Of a DNA stretch of 64,000 nt, positions 26,156 to 33,928 are shown piece after piece. Source of the DNA: Flagellimonas pelagia (GTDB lineage Bacteria > Bacteroidota > Bacteroidia > Flavobacteriales > Flavobacteriaceae); assembly GCF_003584135.1 (NCBI RefSeq), contig NZ_QXFI01000033.1, positions 186,001-250,000 on the forward strand, read 5' to 3'. A program made the translations under genes and the position numbers. Below the pieces are notes generated by a model. That model made no database searches. It was not told the origin of the DNA and saw nothing but the letters and a program-made list of their open reading frames with translations. Position 1 is the stretch's first letter, and every line of letters starts with the position of its first letter.

Positions 26156-26181
26156 TTTCAACGAAAACGTTTTCGTTGAAA
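26156..26181. promoter_or_regulatory. Perfect 26-base palindrome, candidate operator
   Basis: Bases 26156-26181 form an uninterrupted palindrome centred on the CG at 26168/26169, with the core GAAAACGTTTTC. LacI-type operators typically have such a central CG in an A/T-rich palindrome. It lies 110 bases upstream of the minus-strand hydrolase gene and 60 bases beyond the stop of the next minus-strand gene. No T-run follows on either strand, so it is not a standard terminator. Confidence 0.5.
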
Positions 26182-26241
26182 ATTACAAATCAAAATCTTT
26201 TTAAGTTGAATGACACAAATTAACATTATGGCATTGAATTT

Positions 26242-26694
26242 CTACAATCTTATCCCAAATGAAATCCCACCCCACGGTAAAAAGTTCAAAGAATCATTAT
26301 TATCAAAAAAGATGGGATTGAACGTAATCTTGAAAAAACTTTTCCTCTTAAGGGAATATTTCCGATAGCCTATGGCCGGTAGAATAAAACCTCCTGGTTC
26401 ATTGTCTTCCCATCCAGTAAGCAACAGGGTGTATGTCATACCCAACTCCAAATAGTTGCCTTTCTTAAAATCTTGCAAATAATAGACTCCAAGAGGAGCA
26501 CTTAAACCAGCATACCAACCAGTGTAAAATCCCAATCCTGCCCTAAAGTTCAAATGGGATTCTTGAAATAATTGTCGTTCGTAGTTTACAGAAATAATAG
26601 GCCCTGCCCCACCTAATTCCGCATAAACCAAATTTTGCTGGGCAAACAAACTTGTACCGAAAACAAGGAAAGCAATAGTGATGAACTTTATCAT
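26242..26694 (-). CDS. Hypothetical secreted or outer membrane beta-strand protein
   Basis: A 150-residue protein I cannot assign to a named family. The signal peptide is MIKFITIAFLVFGTSLFAQ. The mature region is made of short amphipathic strands with aromatic ends (for example FRAGLGFYTGWYAGLSAPLG and LELGMTYTLLLTGWED) and ends in GISFGIRL, all consistent with a small outer membrane barrel. The start at 26694 gives a clean signal peptide; a longer frame begins 27 bases upstream. The DNA is AT-rich like the adjacent AraC-type gene, which begins further upstream on the same strand, so they may be a unit. Confidence 0.65.
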   Translation of the reverse strand: MIKFITIAFLVFGTSLFAQQNLVYAELGGAGPIISVNYERQLFQESHLNFRAGLGFYTGWYAGLSAPLGVYYLQDFKKGNYLELGMTYTLLLTGWEDNEPGGFILPAIGYRKYSLKRKSFFKITFNPIFFDNNDSLNFLPWGGISFGIRL

Positions 26695-26785
26695 GTCCAG
26701 TTTACTTTGATTACTGAACACAATTTATAGGCATATTTATTTTTGACAGTCCGAAATAATCCAAGATGGATAAATCGGGACAACT

Positions 26786-27910
26786 TCAAAGTTTGCCTTT
26801 TCTGAAACCCAACGGAGACATACCCGTTATTTTTTTGAACGAGGCATAAAACGCAGATTTGGAGTTGAATCCGCATTCCAAACCTATAGAAACGATGGTA
26901 TAGTAATTATATTCTGGATTTCGTAATATCTTCTTAGCCACATCAACCCTCATCTTATTTACATAGTCCGAAAAATTATCACCTGCATGATCATTAATGA
27001 TTTTGGAAAGCTTGCTTGTCCCCATGTGTAATTCATCAGCCAATCCATTTAAACTCAGCATTGGGTCAAGATATCTTTCATTATCCCTAATATATTGGGC
27101 TATCGATTCAAAATCGCCCTTGTATCTTTTTTCTAAATCTATATCACCTAATCTTCTGTTAATAATGGTATTTTTTGCCAAATGTGCCCTTAAGCCAATC
27201 CTGTCTTTCAAAACAACATATTGGAAGAATCCCTGATAGCCTACCCAGTATATAAGAACAGATGAGAAAAAACGTAAAGGATAATAACTGTAAAATGGGT
27301 TTTGCTCCACCGCCAAGGTATTCACTATGACCGCAAAAACCCAAAAAAGAAACACTGCCCCTCCCAACTTCAAAAACCACTTGATCCAATTTAAGTTATC
27401 CATTTTTAAAATTTCAGGATATAGGCTCTGATACCTGAACACGAGTTTGATAGATTTTACATATAAAAAAATGGAGTATATCAATGCAACAATATCTTCG
27501 AACAAGTCATAATTTCTTATTAGAGATTCAGGAAAGGATTTGATTTTGACCAAATAGATTGCCAAGAGCCTCGTTAAAATGGCTACCGCGAAAAGGGCCA
27601 ATGATATTCTCACGAAGGGCCATCGCTCCCTTTCAATTTGCAGGTAATAGACCAAAAAAGCATAGAATGAAGGAACAATGAGCAAGTACCATGGGAAAAT
27701 AAAGTATCCGCCCAGAAAATCTTGGTACACTAGCCTTTTTTGTATTAACCACGTTTGAAAATTGTTTAGAGATAGAAATAAAACAAACAAATTCAAAAAG
27801 ATAACCTGTAGCTCAACTTTCCTGCGCAACAAAAAAGTACCTATAACAAACAGAAAGCCATGAATAGACCCTAAAAGAAGAAAAAAATCAAAGATTACGC
27901 GAAATTTCAT
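26786..27910 (-). CDS. Membrane-bound AraC-family transcriptional regulator
   Basis: A 374-residue protein with an N-terminal membrane sensor of about seven helices (residues 1-240; for example FFLLLGSIHGFLFVIGTFLL) and a C-terminal AraC-type DNA-binding domain (about 275-374). The HTH motifs are LSLNGLADELHMGTSKLSKI and IGLECGFNSKSAFYASFKKI, and the end MSPLGFRKGKL is typical. Such 7TM-AraC proteins are frequent in Bacteroidota; ligands are mostly unknown. It precedes the small barrel protein on the same strand and follows GH3 by 22 bases. Confidence 0.87.
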   Translation of the reverse strand: MKFRVIFDFFLLLGSIHGFLFVIGTFLLRRKVELQVIFLNLFVLFLSLNNFQTWLIQKRLVYQDFLGGYFIFPWYLLIVPSFYAFLVYYLQIERERWPFVRISLALFAVAILTRLLAIYLVKIKSFPESLIRNYDLFEDIVALIYSIFLYVKSIKLVFRYQSLYPEILKMDNLNWIKWFLKLGGAVFLFWVFAVIVNTLAVEQNPFYSYYPLRFFSSVLIYWVGYQGFFQYVVLKDRIGLRAHLAKNTIINRRLGDIDLEKRYKGDFESIAQYIRDNERYLDPMLSLNGLADELHMGTSKLSKIINDHAGDNFSDYVNKMRVDVAKKILRNPEYNYYTIVSIGLECGFNSKSAFYASFKKITGMSPLGFRKGKL

Positions 27911-27932
27911 ACATTCTCGCTTTGAACATAAC

Positions 27933-29441
27933 TTAATTCATTCTCAGTAATTCTTCAATATACTCACGATTATTTGATAATCTCGGAATTTTGTGTTGGC
28001 CACCCAATTTGTTCTTGGATTTGAGCCAGTCATGGAACAAATTTTTACGGGCGACATGCACTTTTGGCATTTTTAAAGTGATATTGTTATACCGCTTGGC
28101 CTCGTAGTCAGAATTGAGGGATTTTAAGGCATTGTCCAGCACTTCGGTAAAATAGGCCACATCCTCCGGTGGCTTTCTAAACTCGATGATCCATTCATGT
28201 GCCCCTTTCTCTTTGCCCGTCATAAAAATGGGTGCCGCAGTATAGTCCATGATTTCCGCATCGGTCTTCTGACATATTTGCCGGAGGGCTTCCTCTGCAT
28301 TCTCAATAATAAGCTCTTCCCCAAAAACATTGATGTGGTGCTTGGTCCTACCAGTAATCCTGATCCGATAGGGATTTTTGGAGGTAAACCGAACGGTGTC
28401 CCCAATTTTGTACCGCCATAATCCGGCATTGGTGGTAATCACCATGGCATAGTTGACCCCAAGTTCCACTTCCCATAATGGGATGGCCCTTTCCTCTCCC
28501 CCATGGGGGTCCAAGGGGATGAACTCATAAAAAATACCGTAGTCCAACATCAACAAAAGTTCATCTGAGTTGTTACGGTCCTGAATCCCAAAAAATCCTT
28601 CCGATGCATTATAGGTCTCATAAAAATTGAACCTTTTTCTGGGGAGCAGTTTCTTGTATTGGTTTTTGTACGGGGTAAAACTGACCCCTCCATGAAAATA
28701 CACCTCCAAATTTTCCCAAACTTCGAACAAATGGTTCTTGCCCGTTTTCTCCAAAACTTGGTTGAGCAAAACCAACATCCAAGATGGAACACCTGCCAAG
28801 CTCGTCACATTCTCCCGAATGCTCTCCTCTATAATGGCCTCCAGTTTCGATTCCCATTCAGTCATAAGGGAAACCTTGTTGCTGGGTGTACTGCTATATT
28901 CAGCCCAAAGGGGCATGTTATCAATCAAAATGGCGGACAAATCGCCAAAAAAGGTACCGTTGTCCTCATAGAGCTCCTTACTCCCGCCCAACCTCAAACT
29001 CTTTCCTGTGAACAGTTGGGAGTTTTCATTGTTGTTCAAGTACAAACACAACAGATCCTTACTGGATTTGTAATGGCAATCCTCCAAAGCTTCGTTGCTT
29101 ACCGGAATAAACTTGCTCTTGGCATTGGTGGTACCACTGCTTTTGGCAAACCATTTTATGGTCGTGGGCCAAAACAGATTTTGTTCCCCGCGACGGGTCC
29201 TCTCGATCATGGGAGCTACATCTTCGTATCCCACAATGGGGACACGGTTCCGGAATTCCTCGTATTTGGGAAGGTCTTTGAACCCATATTGCTTCCCTAT
29301 CATGGTTTCTTGGGAAAAATCGAGCAAATGCCTTAGTACCTCATCCTGAACGTCCAAGGGATATTTTAGAAAAAGCTCTATCTGATGGTAGCGCTTTCTC
29401 AATAACCAAGAAGCGATGGAGTTGAATAATGGTATTGGCAT
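27933..29441 (-). CDS. GH3 auxin-responsive promoter family protein
   Basis: A 502-residue member of the GH3 acyl-acid amido synthetase family; plant members adenylate hormones such as auxin or jasmonate and couple them to amino acids. Family features: KWFAKSSGTTNAKSKFIPVS as the ATP-binding P-loop (about residues 99-118), YNASEGFFGIQD, and the C-terminal RITGRTKHHINVFGEELI. Bacterial homologues are common in Flavobacteria, beginning like this one with SIASWLLRKRYHQIELF. The acid substrate is unknown. It is divergent from the DUF2797 gene. Confidence 0.92.
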   Translation of the reverse strand: MPIPLFNSIASWLLRKRYHQIELFLKYPLDVQDEVLRHLLDFSQETMIGKQYGFKDLPKYEEFRNRVPIVGYEDVAPMIERTRRGEQNLFWPTTIKWFAKSSGTTNAKSKFIPVSNEALEDCHYKSSKDLLCLYLNNNENSQLFTGKSLRLGGSKELYEDNGTFFGDLSAILIDNMPLWAEYSSTPSNKVSLMTEWESKLEAIIEESIRENVTSLAGVPSWMLVLLNQVLEKTGKNHLFEVWENLEVYFHGGVSFTPYKNQYKKLLPRKRFNFYETYNASEGFFGIQDRNNSDELLLMLDYGIFYEFIPLDPHGGEERAIPLWEVELGVNYAMVITTNAGLWRYKIGDTVRFTSKNPYRIRITGRTKHHINVFGEELIIENAEEALRQICQKTDAEIMDYTAAPIFMTGKEKGAHEWIIEFRKPPEDVAYFTEVLDNALKSLNSDYEAKRYNNITLKMPKVHVARKNLFHDWLKSKNKLGGQHKIPRLSNNREYIEELLRMN

Positions 29442-29538
29442 TTTAGGTATATTTAACCAAGAAATTCAGTTGGGTGCAACAGCTAAAATAGCTTTTCTGG
29501 CATTCATTTTCAAATTAGAAACAAACAATCATTCCAAC

Positions 29539-30333
29539 ATGTTGTACGAAGGAGTCCTCCGCAAAATGCAAACTGAAAACGGCCATCCCATCCAATACTT
29601 TCTGACCTTGGGAAGCGACTTTTTGAACCTCAACCAGATGCTGGATAGGGAACTCCATATCGATTTCATCAAATTCCAATGTCTCAATTGCGGGGAGGAC
29701 AAGCCTATCTACAGACAAGGATTCTGCAAATCATGCTTCTATGAAACACCCTTGGCAGGGGATTGGATCATGAAACCGGAACTGAGTACGGCCCATCTGG
29801 ACCAGGAAGACCGTAACCTGGAGTATGAGAAAAAAATGCAACTGCAGCCCCATATCGTATATCTGGCCAATTCCAGCAACATAAAAGTAGGTGTGACAAG
29901 AAAATCTCAGGTACCTACTCGTTGGATCGACCAAGGTGCCCATGAAGCGATAGAAATTGTGGAAGTGCCCAACCGTTATTTAGCAGGCATTACCGAAGTA
30001 GCCTTAAAAGACCATGTGAGCGATAAAACAAGTTGGCAAAAAATGCTCACCAATCGCATTGAGGATGTAGATCTAGTGGAATGGCGTGACAGACTGAAAC
30101 CATTCATCCCCGATGAAGTGGCCGATTATTTTATTGAAAACAATGGGGAGACGCATTTGGAATTTCCCGTACATCAATATCCTGAAAAAGTAAAAAGCCT
30201 CAATCTGGACAAAACCCCTAGTTATAAAGGAGTGCTAAAGGGCATTAAAGGGCAATATCTTATTTTTGAAGATAGCACGGTCTTTAATGTTCGTGGCAAT
30301 GAGGGCTATTATGTGGGAATTGATTTTAACTAA
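29539..30333 (+). CDS. DUF2797 domain-containing protein
   Basis: A 264-residue protein of the DUF2797 family. It has a zinc-ribbon-like cluster (FQCLNCGEDKPIYRQGFCKS, about residues 46-65, then CFYETP), followed by PHIVYLANSSNIKVGVTRKS and QVPTRWIDQGAHEAIEIVEV, which resemble a GIY-YIG-like arrangement; that likeness is tentative. A longer in-frame start at 29416 overlaps the divergent GH3 gene, so the ATG at 29539 (MLYEGVLRKM) is chosen. The function is unknown. The APC permease starts 27 bases later on the same strand. Confidence 0.85.
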   Translation: MLYEGVLRKMQTENGHPIQYFLTLGSDFLNLNQMLDRELHIDFIKFQCLNCGEDKPIYRQGFCKSCFYETPLAGDWIMKPELSTAHLDQEDRNLEYEKKMQLQPHIVYLANSSNIKVGVTRKSQVPTRWIDQGAHEAIEIVEVPNRYLAGITEVALKDHVSDKTSWQKMLTNRIEDVDLVEWRDRLKPFIPDEVADYFIENNGETHLEFPVHQYPEKVKSLNLDKTPSYKGVLKGIKGQYLIFEDSTVFNVRGNEGYYVGIDFN

Positions 30334-30360
30334 AGACTGTTCGTAAAGAATTAGGTATAT

Positions 30361-31641
30361 ATGAGCAAAACAATCGGACTTAGGGAAGCTATTTCCATCG
30401 GCATTGGTGGTATGGTGGGTGGCGGTATTTTCGCGGTCCTTGGGTTGGCGGTTTCCCTGGCCAAGGGAGGCACACCGATCGCTTTTCTCTTTGCAGGGAT
30501 CATTGCTTTGCTCACTTCGTACAGCTATGTAAAACTCTCCTTGGCCTATCCCGATCGTGGAGGTACCGTAAAGTTCATCAACCAAGGTTTTGGCCAGACC
30601 ATTTTTAGCGGTGGCATCAATAATCTGCTCTGGCTGAGTTATATCATCATGTTGTCCCTATACGCCTCGGCATTTGGTTCCTATGCACCCAACCTGTACG
30701 CCATCACTGGTGGACCAATGGACTTTCATATCTATGCTACCTTTATCATTCTATTGGCATCGGGCATCAACTATTACAGCATCAAAGTGGTTGGGGCCAT
30801 AGAGTCGTACGCTGTTATCATCAAGCTGATTATTTTGATTGCCTTTATTGGTGTCGGCATTTATGGGTTGATAGGCAATGCAAATCTGGAACAACTCTCA
30901 CCTGCCAATTGGGAAACACCCATCAAACTTTTGACCGGGGGAATGGTCATTTTTGTGGCTTATGAAGGTTTTGAGCTCATTGCCAATGCGGCACCCGATA
31001 TGGAAGACCCAGAAAAGAACATTCCGCGTGCCTATTACATTTCCATCATTTTTGTGATTTTACTCTACATCATCATCGCAGTGGTTACCGTAGGATCACT
31101 TCCCTTTAAAGAAATTGCCACTGCCCAGGATTATGTGTTGGCCGAAGCGGCCAAACCCATGTTGGGACAAGTGGGCTTTACCATCATTACCATTGCGGCC
31201 CTTATCTCAACGTTTTCGGCCATCAATGCCTCCCTCTATGGCGGGAGCCGTGTAAGCTATGAAATTGCTGAGGACGATGAATTGCCCAATGAATTCACCT
31301 CTCAACTCTGGAACCAACCCATTGGACTTTTGATCACCACCATCCTTACCTTGACTTTGACCAATACCTTGGAACTGGAAAGTATTTCCACCGCAGGTAG
31401 CGTTGGATTCCTTTTGATCTTTGCCATCGTAAATCTTGTGGGATTCAAATTGTCCAAGGAAACCAAAAGTAACAGGACCATTGCCTTGGCAGGATTTATC
31501 CTCTGCTCCATTGCCATGCTAGCATTGTTACAACAACAATTCGGTTCCAATATCATGGGGGTAATCGTGGCTGTATCCTTAATTGGCTTTTGTTTTGCCG
31601 TGGAGGCCATCTACAAATGGATGGAACGACGTAAGAAATAG
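30361..31641 (+). CDS. APC family amino acid/amine permease
   Basis: A 426-residue inner membrane transporter of the APC superfamily with about twelve helices. The helix-1 substrate-binding signature is AISIGIGGMVGGGIFAVLGL; helix 6 contains GMVIFVAYEGFELIANAAPD, and the loop MEDPEKNIPRAYYISI follows, as in amino acid permeases. The length fits the group. It lies 27 bases after DUF2797 and upstream of a second permease. The substrate cannot be read from sequence. Confidence 0.92.
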   Translation: MSKTIGLREAISIGIGGMVGGGIFAVLGLAVSLAKGGTPIAFLFAGIIALLTSYSYVKLSLAYPDRGGTVKFINQGFGQTIFSGGINNLLWLSYIIMLSLYASAFGSYAPNLYAITGGPMDFHIYATFIILLASGINYYSIKVVGAIESYAVIIKLIILIAFIGVGIYGLIGNANLEQLSPANWETPIKLLTGGMVIFVAYEGFELIANAAPDMEDPEKNIPRAYYISIIFVILLYIIIAVVTVGSLPFKEIATAQDYVLAEAAKPMLGQVGFTIITIAALISTFSAINASLYGGSRVSYEIAEDDELPNEFTSQLWNQPIGLLITTILTLTLTNTLELESISTAGSVGFLLIFAIVNLVGFKLSKETKSNRTIALAGFILCSIAMLALLQQQFGSNIMGVIVAVSLIGFCFAVEAIYKWMERRKK

Positions 31642-31763
31642 ATTCCGCTACCCTTTGATTTTCAGTAACTTTTTGTGAAAATTTGCTCAAAATAGCTTTA
31701 TTTTAAGGAAGTTATCTTTCCAAATTATGGAATTTGATAACCTGCCAAACCAAAACCGACCGC

Positions 31764-33098
31764 ATGAAAAACTTTCCCAATGCCTTTGTCATTCTTCTTG
31801 GGGTGATTTTCTTTTCCTGGTTGTTCACCTATGTTGTTCCACAGGGCAGTTATGAAAGATTTTTGGAGGAGGAAACCGGAATTACACGGGTAGTTAACAA
31901 TTCCTATCATTCTGTTGATGCGGAAAGACCCGGGTTTTTTGATCTTTTGGTCTCCATTCCCGAAGGACTGGAAAAAGGGGCTGACCTAATCGTCCTGATT
32001 TTTTTGATCGGTGGTTGTTTCTACATTATTGAAAAAACAGGTGCCCTCAATGAAGGACTTGCCAAATTGGTGGTATTGCTTAATGGCAAGGAATCCTATG
32101 CCCTCATTATTATAACCACATTGTTTACCGCTGGGGGCGTCTCCATTGGTATGCAAGAAGAAGTGGTCGCCTTGGCCCCTGTATTGATTTTGTTCGGAAA
32201 AAGTTTGGGCTATAATACCCTCACCATGCTCTTTGCAAGTTATGGCTCCACGGTGGTGGGCAGTTCGTTCAGTCCTTCCAATCCTTTTGCGGTTCTTATT
32301 GCGCAGAAAGAAGCAGCAATCCCTTTATTGTCCGGGGGAACCTTTCGTATGGCCGTACTTTTAGTGGCATTTTTAGTATGGTTGGTCTATCTTTTGCGTT
32401 ATGCCCAAAAAAACCGGATTGAGAAAATCTCGATGAATCCCACACATCAAAAAATGGGGGTTCGGCATAGCATCATATTGTGGTTGCTTTGCCTGACCTT
32501 TGTAATCGTAATTCTAGGAATCCTTTATTTGGAATGGGGCTTTAATGAAATGTCGGCCTGCTTCTTTGCCTTGGGCATTCTAGCGGCACTGCTTGCCAAA
32601 ATGAATCTGAACAAAACCACTGAAACCTATATTGACGGTATGAAGGAAATGCTTTTTGCAGCCCTCATCATGGGATTGGCAAACAGCATTTCCATTATTT
32701 TGACAGATGGCATGATCATGGATACCATTGTATATGGGTTGTTCGGGCCTTTGCAAAACTTTTCCCCGGCAACCTCGGGTATTCTAATGATGGTCTCCCA
32801 TTCACTGCTCCACTTTCCGGTGCCCAGTTATTCAGGGCAAGCGGTTCTTACCATGCCCATTTTGGTGCCCTTGTCCGATTTAATAGGTCTCTCGCGACAG
32901 ACTTGTGTCTTGGCCTACCAATACGGTGCTGTGATGGCCGATATGATCGTTCCCACCAACGGTGCCCTCATGGCTGTTTTGGCCATCGGCAATGTTCCTT
33001 ATAACAAATGGTTTAAATTTGCCATCATACCAACCTCGCTCATGCTTTTGATCGGTGCCATTGCCATAATCATAGCGGTTGTCATCGGCTATCGATAA
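31764..33098 (+). CDS. YfcC family membrane transporter
   Basis: A 444-residue inner membrane protein of the YfcC family (DcuC/ion-transporter superfamily), probably a carrier for amino acids, peptides or dicarboxylates. About twelve helices are visible; typical segments are FFSWLFTYVVPQGSYERFL, FTAGGVSIGMQEEVVALAPV, SYGSTVVGSSFSPSNPFAV and HFPVPSYSGQAVLTMPILVP. The ATG at 31764 (MKNFPNAFVI) is preferred to a TTG 30 bases upstream. It follows the APC permease and is followed by the DUF6090 gene after 32 bases. Confidence 0.9.
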   Translation: MKNFPNAFVILLGVIFFSWLFTYVVPQGSYERFLEEETGITRVVNNSYHSVDAERPGFFDLLVSIPEGLEKGADLIVLIFLIGGCFYIIEKTGALNEGLAKLVVLLNGKESYALIIITTLFTAGGVSIGMQEEVVALAPVLILFGKSLGYNTLTMLFASYGSTVVGSSFSPSNPFAVLIAQKEAAIPLLSGGTFRMAVLLVAFLVWLVYLLRYAQKNRIEKISMNPTHQKMGVRHSIILWLLCLTFVIVILGILYLEWGFNEMSACFFALGILAALLAKMNLNKTTETYIDGMKEMLFAALIMGLANSISIILTDGMIMDTIVYGLFGPLQNFSPATSGILMMVSHSLLHFPVPSYSGQAVLTMPILVPLSDLIGLSRQTCVLAYQYGAVMADMIVPTNGALMAVLAIGNVPYNKWFKFAIIPTSLMLLIGAIAIIIAVVIGYR

Positions 33099-33130
33099 AA
33101 ACAAATGCGAATGCTACCAAAGAATTGAAC

Positions 33131-33898
33131 ATGCTTAAATTTTTTAGGAAAATAAGAAAAGGTCTTGTTGAAGAAAGAAAGATCAGCAACTATATCCTTT
33201 ATGCCATTGGTGAAATAGTGCTAGTGGTCATCGGTATTTTGATTGCCCTTGCCATAGACAACGCCAACGAACAACACATCAAAAGGGAAAAAGAACAGGT
33301 ATATCTGGTCGGACTGAAAAAGGAATTCGAGACGAGCCAGACCAAACTCAAGAATCTTATTGCCGTCAACAAAAAAAGCTATGAAGATTCCAAAAAAATC
33401 ATTGGCTTCATGCAAGATCAGGAGAATCTTCCCAATGAAGAGGAGCTGTCCAACTTGTTGTACAATGCCCTCGCTTTTGATATTTCCTATAACCCCAACA
33501 ATTCGTTGTTGGAAGAGATGATCAATTCGGGTAGTTTAAAGGATCTGTCGAACCCAAATCTCCGGGTTTTGCTCACCAATTGGATTTCCAACATTGAGGA
33601 TATTACCAAACAAGAAGCAATGCTGGATCATGAACGAGATCAGATCATCACTATGTTCCGAAGGAACGGGAACAGCATCAAGACCATTTATGACCTTACA
33701 GGGGTTTCGGGTGACTTGGGACTGCCCGTCGGCAAGGAACAACTGAGCAACCTTCACCTTTTGCAATCCACTGAATTCGAGAACAATCTATTAATGTTCA
33801 TCCTCACCAGTATTACAACCGAGACCTTGCATTACACCCCATTGATGCAGAGCATGAATGAAATCCTAGCCACTATCAACGGCGAAATCAAGGAATAA
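33131..33898 (+). CDS. DUF6090 family protein
   Basis: A 255-residue membrane-anchored protein of a family common in Flavobacteria. The N-terminus is the family hallmark: MLKFFRKIRKGLVEERKISN followed by one transmembrane helix (YAIGEIVLVVIGILIALAID, about residues 26-45). The rest is an alpha-helical, presumably periplasmic domain with NEQHIKREKEQVYLVGLKKE. The ATG at 33131 is preferred over a TTG 6 bases earlier. A bidirectional terminator separates it from the convergent AsmA gene. The function is unknown. Confidence 0.85.
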   Translation: MLKFFRKIRKGLVEERKISNYILYAIGEIVLVVIGILIALAIDNANEQHIKREKEQVYLVGLKKEFETSQTKLKNLIAVNKKSYEDSKKIIGFMQDQENLPNEEELSNLLYNALAFDISYNPNNSLLEEMINSGSLKDLSNPNLRVLLTNWISNIEDITKQEAMLDHERDQIITMFRRNGNSIKTIYDLTGVSGDLGLPVGKEQLSNLHLLQSTEFENNLLMFILTSITTETLHYTPLMQSMNEILATINGEIKE

Positions 33899-33926
33899 AA
33901 AAGGGCGATGTTTATCGCCCTTTTAA
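33899..33926. terminator. Bidirectional terminator between DUF6090 and AsmA genes
   Basis: AAGGGCGAT (33901-33909), the loop GTTT and ATCGCCCTT (33914-33922) form a perfect stem with A-runs before and T-runs after it. It sits in the 30-base gap between two convergent stop codons. Confidence 0.9.
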
Positions 33927-33928
33927 TT

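Noticed and set aside
26156..26181. Palindrome as a terminator for the barrel-protein gene
   Set aside because: It has no loop and no T-run on either strand, and lies 60 bases past the stop; an operator is a better reading.
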